From positions 282,001 to 346,000 of the forward strand of contig NC_087389.1 of the NCBI RefSeq assembly GCF_963675165.1: 64,000 bases of DNA. The letters run 5' to 3'. The notes beneath the pieces are model-generated. The model ran no database searches. It saw nothing but the letters and a program-made list of their open reading frames with translations, and had not been told where the DNA came from. The DNA is from Halichondria panicea. Lineage: Eukaryota; Porifera; Demospongiae; Suberitida; Halichondriidae. This document shows, one piece after another, positions 47,730-58,532 of the stretch. How positions within the stretch are numbered: position 1 is the first letter of the stretch; each line of letters starts with the position of its first letter. Both the position numbers and the translations under genes were made by a program.

Positions 47730-50234
47730 CTAGCTACTCTTGTACAAGCCAATATACATATAAATATAACTCAATTTGGTCATGGCCCTCCGATAGTGCG
47801 GCCCGATGATGGGCATGTGTTTGAAGGGAAGAGTGAAATGCCAGACCACCCATATCAGAAACACACCAGCTAGGGTGGTCCAAAACACCACAGCCGTGCG
47901 CGGCAGAGGGATGGTGACCACGTCCCAACCCATCTTGACAATAAGAAGGGCCTCACAGAAAATGGCGACAAAGGTCAGCCACACATAGCGTCCAACACGA
48001 GCATTCTTATCTCTGTAGTGTGTGTGTGTGGCCATGGGGGGGGGGGATAAGTGCATCATGTTAGTACATATGTATATTGGCTTGTACAATGTACATGTAT
48101 GTAGGTTGAGTGCACTTATGCCATTATAATTACATTATATATACAATGTCATGTATGATAGGTTAGGCCTTATTTCCACACACTTGGTGCTCAAGAACTC
48201 ATAGATCTCATGTGTAGCACACGCTCCTCCGAAACCGTAGATAATCTCACGAATGACGTTGATCATGTGCTCGGGAGGGTACCACAGAATAGCCTTGAGA
48301 TAAAACGTGTTCACCTCCTGCATCAAAAACTGTAGAGACAAAATTGAACGGTCAGGTGATGAATAATCGGATAAGATCACACAATGATGTACAACTGGCT
48401 ACAGATACACTGAATCAGGCATGTGAGGTATGAGAAAACTCACCCATATTGTCAGTAAACATATGGCACTGAATCGTCCGAATGATTCAGTGTAGGCCCA
48501 GCGATAGCTAGTCCAAGAGTAGGGCATGAACTGTCCAACAAATCTCTTCATTTTGCCTCTGTAAAGAAACACTCACGATTACAGTGCAATCACTATTACA
48601 GTATCCAGTACACACATCAGTCAGTATGTACTATGACATAGATATACAAAAACAATGAAACGAACACCCACTTAGCACACACAAACCACTCAGCAAACAA
48701 GACAGACTCTCTTACTTAAGTGTTGGCGTCTTCCAGAGCCCCCGCCATTGATAAGTCTTCATCTCCAGGTATTCACATGTGAGCATACCACAGAGGATGC
48801 CCAGAGAGTTACACACTAGAGCATCCATTATCCACTGCACATGATCAACCCCAAGCATACAGTGAAGCACTTCATGTTACTTTAAGATATGTATATACTG
48901 CGTGCTTTCTTAGCTAAACAATTAAAAGTATACAAATGGTATTGAAACGTTAGAAGTAGATATACAAAGACCGTACGTGCAATCTCCATGCCAACGTACG
49001 TGGTCCCACCAGCACTCCCCAAAGTTGGGCAGGTGCACCTCCAGAGTGTACTCGACTAGCTCAAAGCCTATACTGAGCACAGTCAGCAAGAACCAGTCCC
49101 TGATGATTACTGCCTACAGTAGGGTGGGTGCGGGGTTAGTTATAAGAACCAGTCTCTGATGATTACTGTCTACAGTAGGGTGGGTGCGGGGTTAGTTATA
49201 AGAACCAGTCTCTGATGATTACTGTCTACAGTAGGGTGGGTGCGGGGTTAGTTATATGAACCAGTCCCTGATGATTACTGTCTACAGTTATATATCAGAA
49301 AAGTATCTCCATAATTTGAATTGAGTGGCTTGAAAACAATGATCATGCAGTATAATGATGTATCAGTGCTGGCTTCATTACTCAAGATAGTAGAGAAACT
49401 GTTAATGTTAAGTATTTAGAACTTACTTTCCCCCACCATCCAAAGAAGTGACAGAGTACAAACACGTCCATTTTCTCCATTATGTTGGAAAACGGACCGT
49501 TTGGATGGTCAGGAGCATATACCCGACAGTCTACAGCATAGTTTGTCTCCTTCAGTGGTTTGCCTAGATTGGAGTCTATCAAAGTTAGGAAGCGTCTGCT
49601 ATCGTCAGTTGTCTATGGACAAGGGAGAGGGGTGAAATAGGTGAGAGCAAATCACATGTTATGAATCCTCTGTTTATTAGTCTGAGCAAAAACCATGGTT
49701 CCTAGGAGTCGTATGTCAATCCATTACAACTTTATTCACAGATCTGTTAATGATGTGTAGTAGTGCCAGTAATTGAGATCATAATGATGATAACAGACAG
49801 ACCTGAAACAACAGGAAGATGAGCAGTAGTACATAGAGGATGAGCACACACAGGACCAGTCTCCACAGGGCAGGGTGTGGCCTCACAAACGGACCATTGG
49901 GCATGTGGATCATCCCAATGAGAATGAACACGATCACCACGGCCACCACTCCTCGTTGGATGTTGAACATTGTGTCATTGTGAGGCTGCTCAAACAGAGC
50001 CACGTAGATGAGCCCCAGACCAATGAGGACCCCTGCACTGATAGTGTGGGCCTGCCTGTGAGGGGTAAGGGTGGGCGTGTCCATTAGATACTTCTCTGGA
50101 GGATGACTGTTTATAGCTCACCAGAAGAAGGTGTTGGTGCCATCATCATAGACCTGCTGGTGCTCTTCTTTCTCGACCCCCTTCCCTCCATTAGCCATCT
50201 GGTCAGCTACGAGACGGGTGTCCATGCTGGCCAT
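47730..50234 (-). CDS. PTDSS2: phosphatidylserine synthase (PTDSS2-like)
   Basis: Eight exons in phase: 50234-50122, 50055-49803, 49612-49427, 49113-49000, 48834-48716, 48558-48444, 48329-48184, 48012-47730; 442 residues. It is a polytopic ER membrane enzyme that makes phosphatidylserine by base exchange with serine. Family signatures: [11 protein letters not shown] at the first membrane segment, [43 protein letters not shown], and [28 protein letters not shown] fits both PTDSS1 and PTDSS2; the overall phrasing is nearer PTDSS2. It starts [13 protein letters not shown]; the second Met (codon 4) is also possible. It diverges from the first reticulocalbin gene across 288 bp. Confidence 0.9.
49091..49290. 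repeat. about 57-bp tandem repeat spanning a splice acceptor
   Basis: Four imperfect copies of agaaccagtctctgatgatt, actgtctacagtagggtggg and tgcggggttag. On the minus strand the innermost copy is the acceptor and first bases of PTDSS2 exon 4; the other three are intronic duplicates of it. Confidence 0.85.
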
Positions 50235-50522
50235 CAATTTAATTTTGTCTTCACCTCGCCTTTTTACTGAATCAAAGGTCAATAAAAGTGGGCGTATCTC
50301 GTTTCATTTCTTTCTCTTCTTTTCTGCCTCCGAACCACGTGGCCCAATGCAGTTGTGCCACACCAGCTCTCTGATTGTCAACAAAAACCTTTTGTCTGGA
50401 GCTGGCTAGTCGACAGACAAAACTCACACATTACATAAAGCAAAGCAGACCTTGCCGACAGACAAAGCTCATCCATAAGACAAGGCAAACACTGAGACAG
50501 TGACAACTCTGTGGCAAGAAAG

Positions 50523-52288
50523 ATGGCTCATCAGTTGATGTCTAGAGCCTTTGTGTTGGGGCTGCTTTGTACCTCTGTGCTAGCAGGACCTGCTCTGGGT
50601 AAGTGTGCTTGATACTTGATAGAACTTACAGTCATTACTTGATACAAAACTAGCTGCTCTTGCTGAAACTGGCTCAGATTTGGTAGAACATTAATAATTT
50701 GTACACAAACTGACCGTGCCTCTATTTATATGCAGATAAACGTGGAGCCAAGGAGCTGTCTGATGAAGATCACTACGATGGAGACGAGTATAAGCACAAT
50801 CCTGAGTACGACCACGAGGCTTTCCTGGGGAAGGAGGCGGCCAAGACCTTTGATCAGCTGCCTCACGAGGAGGCCAAGAGGAGACTCGGGTAAGCATGTA
50901 ACAGATTCATTAATCACTTGTATCATCTCACTACTGATTGTATTCTTCTTGCAGGATAATAGTTGACAAGATTGACAAGAATCGTGACCATCAGGTTAGC
51001 CAGGAGGAGCTCGAGGACTGGGTGAGACACGTTGCCAAGCGATACGTCTACGATGATGTCGACAGTGTGTGGGACTACCACGACCTCAACAGTGATGGCT
51101 ACATCGATCTAGAGGAGTATAAGAACGTCTCATTTGGTGTCATCGATGGTAAGTCCTCCATAGTTACTATCAGCAAGGGTTACAGATGGCACTCCATTAG
51201 ATAGTGCTTGAAAGTTGTTATGAAACCTTTTTTGTTGGCATCTGTTGCCAGCTGTGGTTGGCCGCGATGACCTTGTGGTTTCTAAGTGATACCTGCATGT
51301 ACTTTGCTGAGTTGATACACTGTCTCCAATCCTCCCACCAGATTTAGATATGGAGTATGACCACCACCGCCACCAGACCTACAGGCAGAGGATCGCCAGA
51401 GATGCCAAGAGGTTCGGAGTGGCCGATAAAAATGGAGACCAGAAACTGGACAGAGAGGACTTTGCAGACTTCCTGCACCCAGGTAATTCAATATCTAGAG
51501 ATTCAGTAAATTGAGATATGTCAGTATTAGTGTGTTATGTTGTGTTGCCCAGAGGAGGCCCCCCGGATGAGAGAGATTGTGATGGAGGAGACCATTAGGG
51601 ATATGGACACTAACAATGACGACTTTGTCACACTCGATGAGTACCTCAGTGAGTTAGTCTCTTAGTAGAAAATCATGTTAGGAAGGAAAAAAATAGTTGT
51701 TTTTGTGGTCAGGTTTTCAGAAGTAGGTCGTTGTGTTGAGCTTGAGGCGTTTGATTTGGCCCAAATAGCAACTCTATAATAGCCTTTTAAGTTCTCTCCC
51801 TAATTTCACACAACTGATACTGTGAAGTGTTATTATGTTGTACCTTTATTCATTGTTCCTTGCCCCTCACAGATGACCTGCTGCCAACGAGTGAGCGTCA
51901 GGGAGGGGAGGAGCCAGAATGGCTGCAGTCCGAGAGAGAACAGTTTAAGAATTACCGTGACAAAGACGGGAATGGACGACTGGATATCGAGGAGGTGGGG
52001 GACTGGATCATGCCCAAGGAGTATGACCACGCTCATGCTGAGGCTAACCATCTCATGCATCACGCTGACGCTAACAAGGTGAGGGTGGTGTGATAGTCAC
52101 ACAGAGTTGCATTCACTAGTGAGCTTTTTTGTACTGTACTGTGTGCCTTGTGTATTTTGTTATCCACATGTCTCCCCCCTCAGGACAAGATGCTGTCGAG
52201 GGATGAGATTCTTAACGATATGGATTTGTTCGTAGGCAGTCAAGCCACCGACTTTGGGGAGTACATGATGAGACACGATGAATTTTAA
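50523..52288 (+). CDS. reticulocalbin/calumenin-like ER calcium-binding protein, copy 1
   Basis: Seven exons: 50523-50598, 50736-50889, 50955-51148, 51342-51482, 51553-51648, 51873-52078, 52184-52288; 323 residues. A signal peptide ([17 protein letters not shown]) precedes six EF-hands. Loops include [48 protein letters not shown] and [12 protein letters not shown]. The last one ([12 protein letters not shown]) lacks a canonical Gly. It ends in HDEF, the ER-retrieval signal of the CREC family. Loop 1 has Arg/His at usual Ca-ligand-flanking positions, so it may bind weakly. It is the first of three tandem paralogues with the same intron phases. Confidence 0.93.
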
Positions 52289-52541
52289 AAGACACTATTA
52301 TGATAGGGACAATATTAAATCAGCTCATTTGTTTTTCAGATATAATTATATCAACATAAAAATTAATGTCAGATTAGAGATTAGATTAGTTTGATGCGCA
52401 TGTGCAGTAGTGGAGGCCACATGGAGTGATAAGGTTGAGCCACGTAAACCTCGACGTAAACAAAGGTCTTTGTTCCTGTCAGCTAGCTGTCTATAAGCGC
52501 AGCAGTGACCGAGTAAAGGTTAGAATCGTCATATTGAAGCA

Positions 52542-54249
52542 ATGGAGAGAGTGATACTGTTCCTACTGCTCGCGTGTGCCTCAGTACTGACTGTTGTTCA
52601 GGCAGGACCCGCTCCAGGGAGAAGTAATAAATTGCTGACATTGATATTAAAAAGCTCTGTCTTGACATATAAATTATAGCTGGAATAATATATGCAGTGC
52701 TTTCAATCAACATTTTTTATGTATAAACTATCCCCCCTCTCCTCAGCTGAGCGTGGTCAACGAGATCTCTCTGAGGAGGAGCATTACCCTGGCGACGGAC
52801 ATGATGATCACAACAGTGAGTACGACCACGATGCTTTCCTGGGGAAGGAGGAGGCGGAGCGTTTCGATCAGCTGCCCCCAGAGGAAGCCAAGAGGAGACT
52901 CGGGTGAGACTTTCAACACTATAGATGGAGTTGTATTGTGAAATGCTTAATTTTTACTATTGTGCATATATACTGTATAATATTACTGTGCAAAATTAGA
53001 CTTGATAGAGATAATTATGTTATCATTTTTTGTGTTACTTTTCTCTCTTCTGCAGTATAATAGTGGACAAGATAGACGTGAACAAGGACGGAGAGTTGAC
53101 AGAGGAGGAGCTCGAGGAGTGGATACGGATCGTAGGGAGGAGGTTCGTCTACGAGGACGTTGACAGGGTGTGGTCTTATCACGATAAAGATGGAGATGGT
53201 TTCATCTCTTTGGATGACTACAAACAGGCCTCCTATGGAACCATCGACAGTGAGTCGAGATTATGCTGATGTATTACAGTACAAAGTTAAAGTAGTGCAA
53301 AGCTTCATCACTCTTTTTCTCAGATATGGATGAGATTTTTGACCACCACCGTAATATGACGTACAAACAGAGGATAACAAAGGACGAGAGGAGGTTCAAG
53401 ACTGCCGATGAAGACGGTGATGGGAAAATGAATAGAGAGGAATTTGCAGACTTCCTGCATCCAGGTTAGCCTCAGGCAATGCCGCCACCATGGTTACACT
53501 TCAGTTCAACTATATTATTCACCTTGTGTTTTCTTACCGCAGAAGAGTCTCCTAAGATGTTTGATTTGTATATCCAAGAGACTCTCGAGGACATGGATAG
53601 AAATGAAGATGCTGTTGTCACTATCGAGGAGTACATTGGTGCGTCTATCATCGTAAATAATTAGGATTGAGAATTTCAATATCCAATTTTTTTAACTGTT
53701 TGAGGCTTCATGATCTACATTTTGGTCCATCCAGAGGACATATGGCCTCATTATGAGAGGGAAGAGTCAGAGGAGGAGCCAGACTGGGTGAGGGCAGAAC
53801 GTGAGGGGTTCGGACAGCATAGAGACAGGAATGGTGACGGACACCTCGACAAAGAGGAGATACGACACTGGCTACAACCCCAGGACTACGACCATGCTCG
53901 CTCAGAGGCAAAGCATCTCATCTACAATGCTGATGCCAACAAGGTCAGTGGATGGTGATTGGTGACTGTATAATGTATTGTTAGTGATGCGATGTGAAGC
54001 CTCCTACACTCGAGTTATACAGTCGGTTACTGTAGGTGAAAAACCTTTGTGAAAGAGCCAAATCAGCCAAAAAATTGACCCAACTATTGCATTCTGGCAG
54101 TTTAGGTTTTGCGATTTATTTTTGTGGTGATCAACACTCGCAAAGTTCTCATAGTTATGTGTTTGATGCTCACAAAGCATTCTTTTCAATTGGTACAATT
54201 ATTACCCCCACCCCCCCCCCCCCCCACGCACACACACACACACACACCC

Positions 54250-54316
<67 letters not shown>

Positions 54317-54422
54317 GGACAAGGTTCTCTCCAAAGAGGAGGTGTTGGACAATTACGACTTGTTTGTGGGCAGTCAAGCGACGGAGTGGGGAGGATACAT
54401 GATGAGACACGACGAGTTCTAG
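52542..54422 (+). CDS. reticulocalbin/calumenin-like ER calcium-binding protein, copy 2
   Basis: Seven exons: 52542-52623, 52747-52903, 53056-53249, 53324-53464, 53543-53638, 53735-53943, 54318-54422; 327 residues. The signal peptide is [22 protein letters not shown] loops include [36 protein letters not shown] and [12 protein letters not shown]; loop four ([12 protein letters not shown]) has Ala in place of Gly. It ends HDEF. It has the same exon plan as its neighbours 254 bp upstream and 377 bp downstream. The last intron has gained a family-1 MITE and a long CA tract. Confidence 0.93.
54040..54185. mobile_element. family-1 MITE remnant
   Basis: The interior blocks gtgaaaaacctttgtg, gagccaaatcagc, tctggcag and gatcaacactcgcaaagtt match family 1. 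Both outer ends are degraded. Confidence 0.6.
54202..54312. repeat. C-run and (CA)n microsatellite
   Basis: A cytosine run then over 70 bp of CA, ending directly at the acceptor cactgcag/GACAAGG of the copy-2 last exon. Confidence 0.95.
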
Positions 54423-54799
54423 TTATCACTGCAAACTGCAAACTCTATAGCAGCGTACTGTTATATTTCTTTTTTTTTTTTAGAGAAAGCTTTTTGCTCT
54501 ATGACATTATTTTGTGTGTGCTCATTGTTCGTTCTTGTGGTTCAATGGTAGATTCTCAGATGATATAATAAGGTGACGATCAGAGTGATAATGACCATAA
54601 TGAGAATGTCTGAGTAGGCATGCTCAGTTCGCAACACGTGGCCCAATAGAATTCTGGAACATCAGGTACCTTCTGGAAAATTAAGGAAGACAAAGACCTT
54701 TTGTTGAGTCTAGTGCTTATAATAGAGCCACTGAGCACACACCAAACCAAAAGAATAATCTTCTAAAATCATTTAAAGACAATCATTTTCAAGACCAAG

Positions 54800-56740
54800 A
54801 TGTCTTCAGGGAAGCTTCTCCTGGTGCTCATGATGACTGCCACAGCCATGGCTGGACCCTCAGGTATGCAGCTCATGCAATGCAAGCATTGTTAATTTTT
54901 AACTGCAAGCTATGGCATGCAAAACAAATGTGTTGTAGAAATCATGTAGCTATCTTGTAGAAACCAGGCATGCATGCAGCTAGCTAAAATAAATATTTTG
55001 CTGCACGTATTGAGGATGCACTTTTCTCCAGGTGTGAAGGACCTCTCTGATCAGGATCACTACAAGGAGGGAGTTCACAACTCTGAGTATGACCACGAAG
55101 CATTCCTGGGGAAGGCCGAGGCTAAAAAGTTCCACGACCTACCCCCAGAGGAGGCCAGGAGAAGACTGGGGTGAGGGAAACTCTGTGCTCAATTTTGCAT
55201 TATTTTGTGTCTTGAGATTTGTCACTGAAATTCTGTGTTTTTCCATTGTGCAGGATAATTGTTGACAAAATCGACACCAACAAGGACGGCAAAGTATCCA
55301 CGGATGAGCTATCCGCCTGGATCTCCAAGGTCTCTAAACGCTACGTGTGGGATGACGTGAACAGAATGTGGGACTTTCATGACACGGACCACGATGGATT
55401 CGTTAACCTGGACGAGCATAAGGAGGTCTACGGGGTGGTCAGTGGTGAGTTGGAGGGATCATTTGTACAGAGTGCATGTAGTGTTGCCCTTATTACATGT
55501 CCACCCATTCACTAGTGAGCATTTCTTTGCATGCTGTACGGTTCCCATATGTATGAAGGCTTCTGTTGGCCTCACCTGCTGATTATCACCAATCTCCACA
55601 CTTCTTTGTTTAGCTGAAATTGCCATTGTCTCTGCATGTCCCCTCCCCCCCCCCCCCATTGTAGATCCTGAAGCTATCTACGACACTAACAGGCAGATTA
55701 CTTACAAACAGAAGATTGAGAGGGACGTTCGCAAGTTCAAAGGCACTGACAAGAACAACGATGGCAGACTCAGCAAAGAAGAGTTTGCAGGATTTCTACA
55801 TCCAGGTTAAATAATTATGCTTAAAATTAATAATGATTGTCTAAATTTATAATCCTCTCCCCTTCCTTCTTTCCTTCTTTCCTTCCTTCCTTCCTTCCTT
55901 CCTTCCTGCAGAGGCTTTCCTTGAGCTGCGAGATGTGTACATTAATGAGATCATGGAGGACATGGACAAGAACAAGGATGGATTTGTTACCATGGAGGAA
56001 TACGTCAGTGAGTGGTGCACTTGTGGTAGCTATAATGACTTTTGAGACGTAACTAGCAAATAAACTCTGACCTATGCCTACTAATTATTTGTAGTTTATT
56101 GCATGTACAAAAGTAGCAAGTTACTGTACTGTCTTGCACGTTGTAATCAATATTGTTCTCTCTAGATGACCGTTGGCCGGTTAATAACCGTCCCAGCTCA
56201 GGGGAGGAGCCAGACTGGATCAAGGGTGACAAGGAACAGTTTAAAAGCCACCGAGACAAGAACCATGATGGCCGACTGAGCAGAGAGGAGCTGGCCAACT
56301 GGATGTCTCCCATTGACTATGACCCTGCCGTCGCTGAGGCCAGGCACCTCCTCAGCCATGCCGATGCTGACAAGGTGAGGCGTAAATCAGAAAAGGTCAC
56401 ATGATAACGCCCAGGCCAATGCACTGAACTTGTAGTGATTTGTGCACGCATGTCTGACCTGCACAAATATCCATTCAAAGTACCAGGAGTACATGTACAG
56501 CAAGGGCATATCTACAATATACTTATACCTTCCATGATTATATAGTTGTGTTGATTAAAAATGAGCACTTTAAAATACGTGATCTGCATTAACCCCCCCC
56601 CCACACACACACACACACACACACACTCCACACAGGACGGAGACTTGTCACGGGTTGAGATTATGGGCAATTTGGATCTGTTTGTTGGTAGCCAGGCAAC
56701 CGAATGGGGCAACTTCATGACCCGACATGACGAGTTCTGA
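54800..56740 (+). CDS. reticulocalbin/calumenin-like ER calcium-binding protein, copy 3
   Basis: Seven exons: 54800-54863, 55032-55170, 55254-55444, 55665-55805, 55912-56007, 56166-56374, 56636-56740; 314 residues. The signal peptide is MSSGKLLLVLMMTATAMAG. EF loops are DTNKDGKVSTDE, DTDHDGFVNLDE, DKNNDGRLSKEE, DKNKDGFVTMEE, DKNHDGRLSREE and DADKDGDLSRVE. All six keep the central Gly, so this copy looks the most complete calcium binder. It ends HDEF. The TTCC repeat at 55861-55908 serves as the polypyrimidine tract of exon 5. Confidence 0.93.
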
Positions 56741-57993
56741 GATAGAGGCTGGCAAACATTCTTTTAGGACGATTTATGTATTGTTTGTGACCATAATACA
56801 TCAGAACTGTGGTGTACTCGATGATTTACTTGTGTCTTTTTTTTTGTACATGCCAGTTATTCTTCATAGAAACAGTTGCGTTTACAATGAACAGGAATGC
56901 ATGGAATCATAAAGATCAGGTGTACAGATGTACCTATAATGTGTAAGATATTTTTCGAGGTACTATAAGTTTTCGCGGTTTACTTCCGGCCTCAGAGGGG
57001 TGTGTCTTAAGTCTCATTCATTTTTTCCAGAGGAGGTCCAGCTCAAGCAATTAGCCTCAGCAAAACATACAACGTGGGAGGAACGTGGGCGGATAATTAT
57101 TGCTCAATCAAAGGCTGCACAGCGCCTGTCCGTACCTCTGCATTTTTTCAAGCGGCTTGTAGAGTAGAAGAGAGTATTGTGAGACGCCACTAATTATGAG
57201 ACAGTTTTTTTTTTAAGGAGTCTTTTAGCTGTTCTTTCTGCAATTAATTATAGTAATAGCACTACCTCTCTAGTATTTTTCCAAAAGAAATTTGAATTTG
57301 TATGCTTGTGTTGACAGAGATACCACAATAGTTTGTTTAAGTAGTTTAAGTACAGAATTTAATTGGAGAAAACATTATTTTAATTGGGTGTAAAATAATT
57401 AATAGTAAGTTACCACAAGAGTAACTGTTTTTTGTAGACAGGAGAAGGACTGTCCTTCAATATAAAAAAGTCTAAGATATGCCAATTAGTGTTAATTGAA
57501 TGAATTTACAATGGTATCTCGTAATACCTCCCCTGTCTCATAGTATCCAAATCATCGCAATCACTAAAATCTAGCATTAGCTGCAAACAAAGCACTTTCA
57601 CTCGAAATTTTGCTTTCATGCAAAGCCTATTGACCATAGTTGTTAGTGAAGAGACTAGTTTGCTTCTTCAGGAACAGGGGGGTCCAAAATATAATAGCCC
57701 CTTGTAAGCTTACTCCATAATAATTATGCTCTAATCGAGGTTTCCTAGTGCGCATGCCTGAGCTAGCTAGCTGGCTAACCGCATAACCTCATAGATGATA
57801 ACCTGTACTGCGAGTGCAACTTGCTGATCAGGGTGAGCGAGAAAAACTTGAGGTGAGCAAGCGAAACTTGATGATCAAGATGAGCGAGTACTACTAATAT
57901 ATAAAGAGCAAGCATCTCTAGCAGGTAGTCTACAGTTGCTATTAAAAAAAGAATATTGTAAACCACTTCAGTATTCTTCATACAAAAGCAAAC
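56741..57993. other. intergenic stretch, no gene seen
   Basis: 1.25 kb between copy 3 of the reticulocalbins and the lysine-rich gene. Near 57027-57060 a sequence ccagaggaggtcca...caagcaattagcctc resembles one arm of the 4.9 kb foldback element. At 57825-57895 a short repeat (aacttgaggtgagcaagcg) recurs. The end presumably holds the next promoter. Confidence 0.6.
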
Positions 57994-58369
57994 ATGTCTG
58001 GAAAAGGTGAATGAAAAGTGTTAGTGTCTGTGTTGTTCATCAAATGTGATTCATGTGTAGGTGATAAGAAAAAGCCTGTTGAGAAAAAGGAAGAAGGAGA
58101 AGATGTGAGCCACTGTACACTATTATTTTGTTTGTTTTATAACATGGTTTTTTTTCAGGCTGCTGCTGGTCAAAAGTCGAAGCTACGGGAAACGAAGCCT
58201 GCAGAAGAAAAACCTGAAGAGCCAAAGAAGGGTGAGACAGAGTAGATATAGTTGTATGTGGAATAATGTAGACCCTGTGTTTATAGATTTTGCTTCACTG
58301 AGAACTGCATTAATTTTTTATGCTATCTCTGTAGGTGGTGGAAAAAAGAAGGGGAAAGGAAAGAAGTGA
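57994..58369 (+). CDS. 54-residue lysine-rich protein, unrecognised
   Basis: Four tiny exons in phase (57994-58006, 58061-58104, 58159-58231, 58335-58369) with good borders. The protein begins MSGKGDKKKPVEKKEEGED, passes through KPAEEKPEEPKK and ends GGGKKKGKGKK. About one third of residues are lysine, with acidic stretches between. There is no domain; it could bind nucleic acid or chromatin like HMGN-type small proteins, but this is only composition. The first exon encodes 4 codons plus one base. An unspliced reading stops after GETE at 58245. Confidence 0.6.
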
Positions 58370-58532
58370 TAATTTAATTTCTTCATCCAATGGAACTCTG
58401 CATTCATTTAATATTCTTTCTGTTTAATATGTTTGCAATGTCTGAGCCAATTAATTAAAATTCTTGTTGGATTATAATTATAAGGGAAATATTAACAGGA
58501 TAATAAAATATACATGGAAGTACTAATGAAGT

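Noticed and set aside
54535..54560. A tRNA-like A-box sequence (ggttcaatggtagattctc)
   Set aside because: No matching B-box, acceptor stem or cloverleaf follows within tRNA length.
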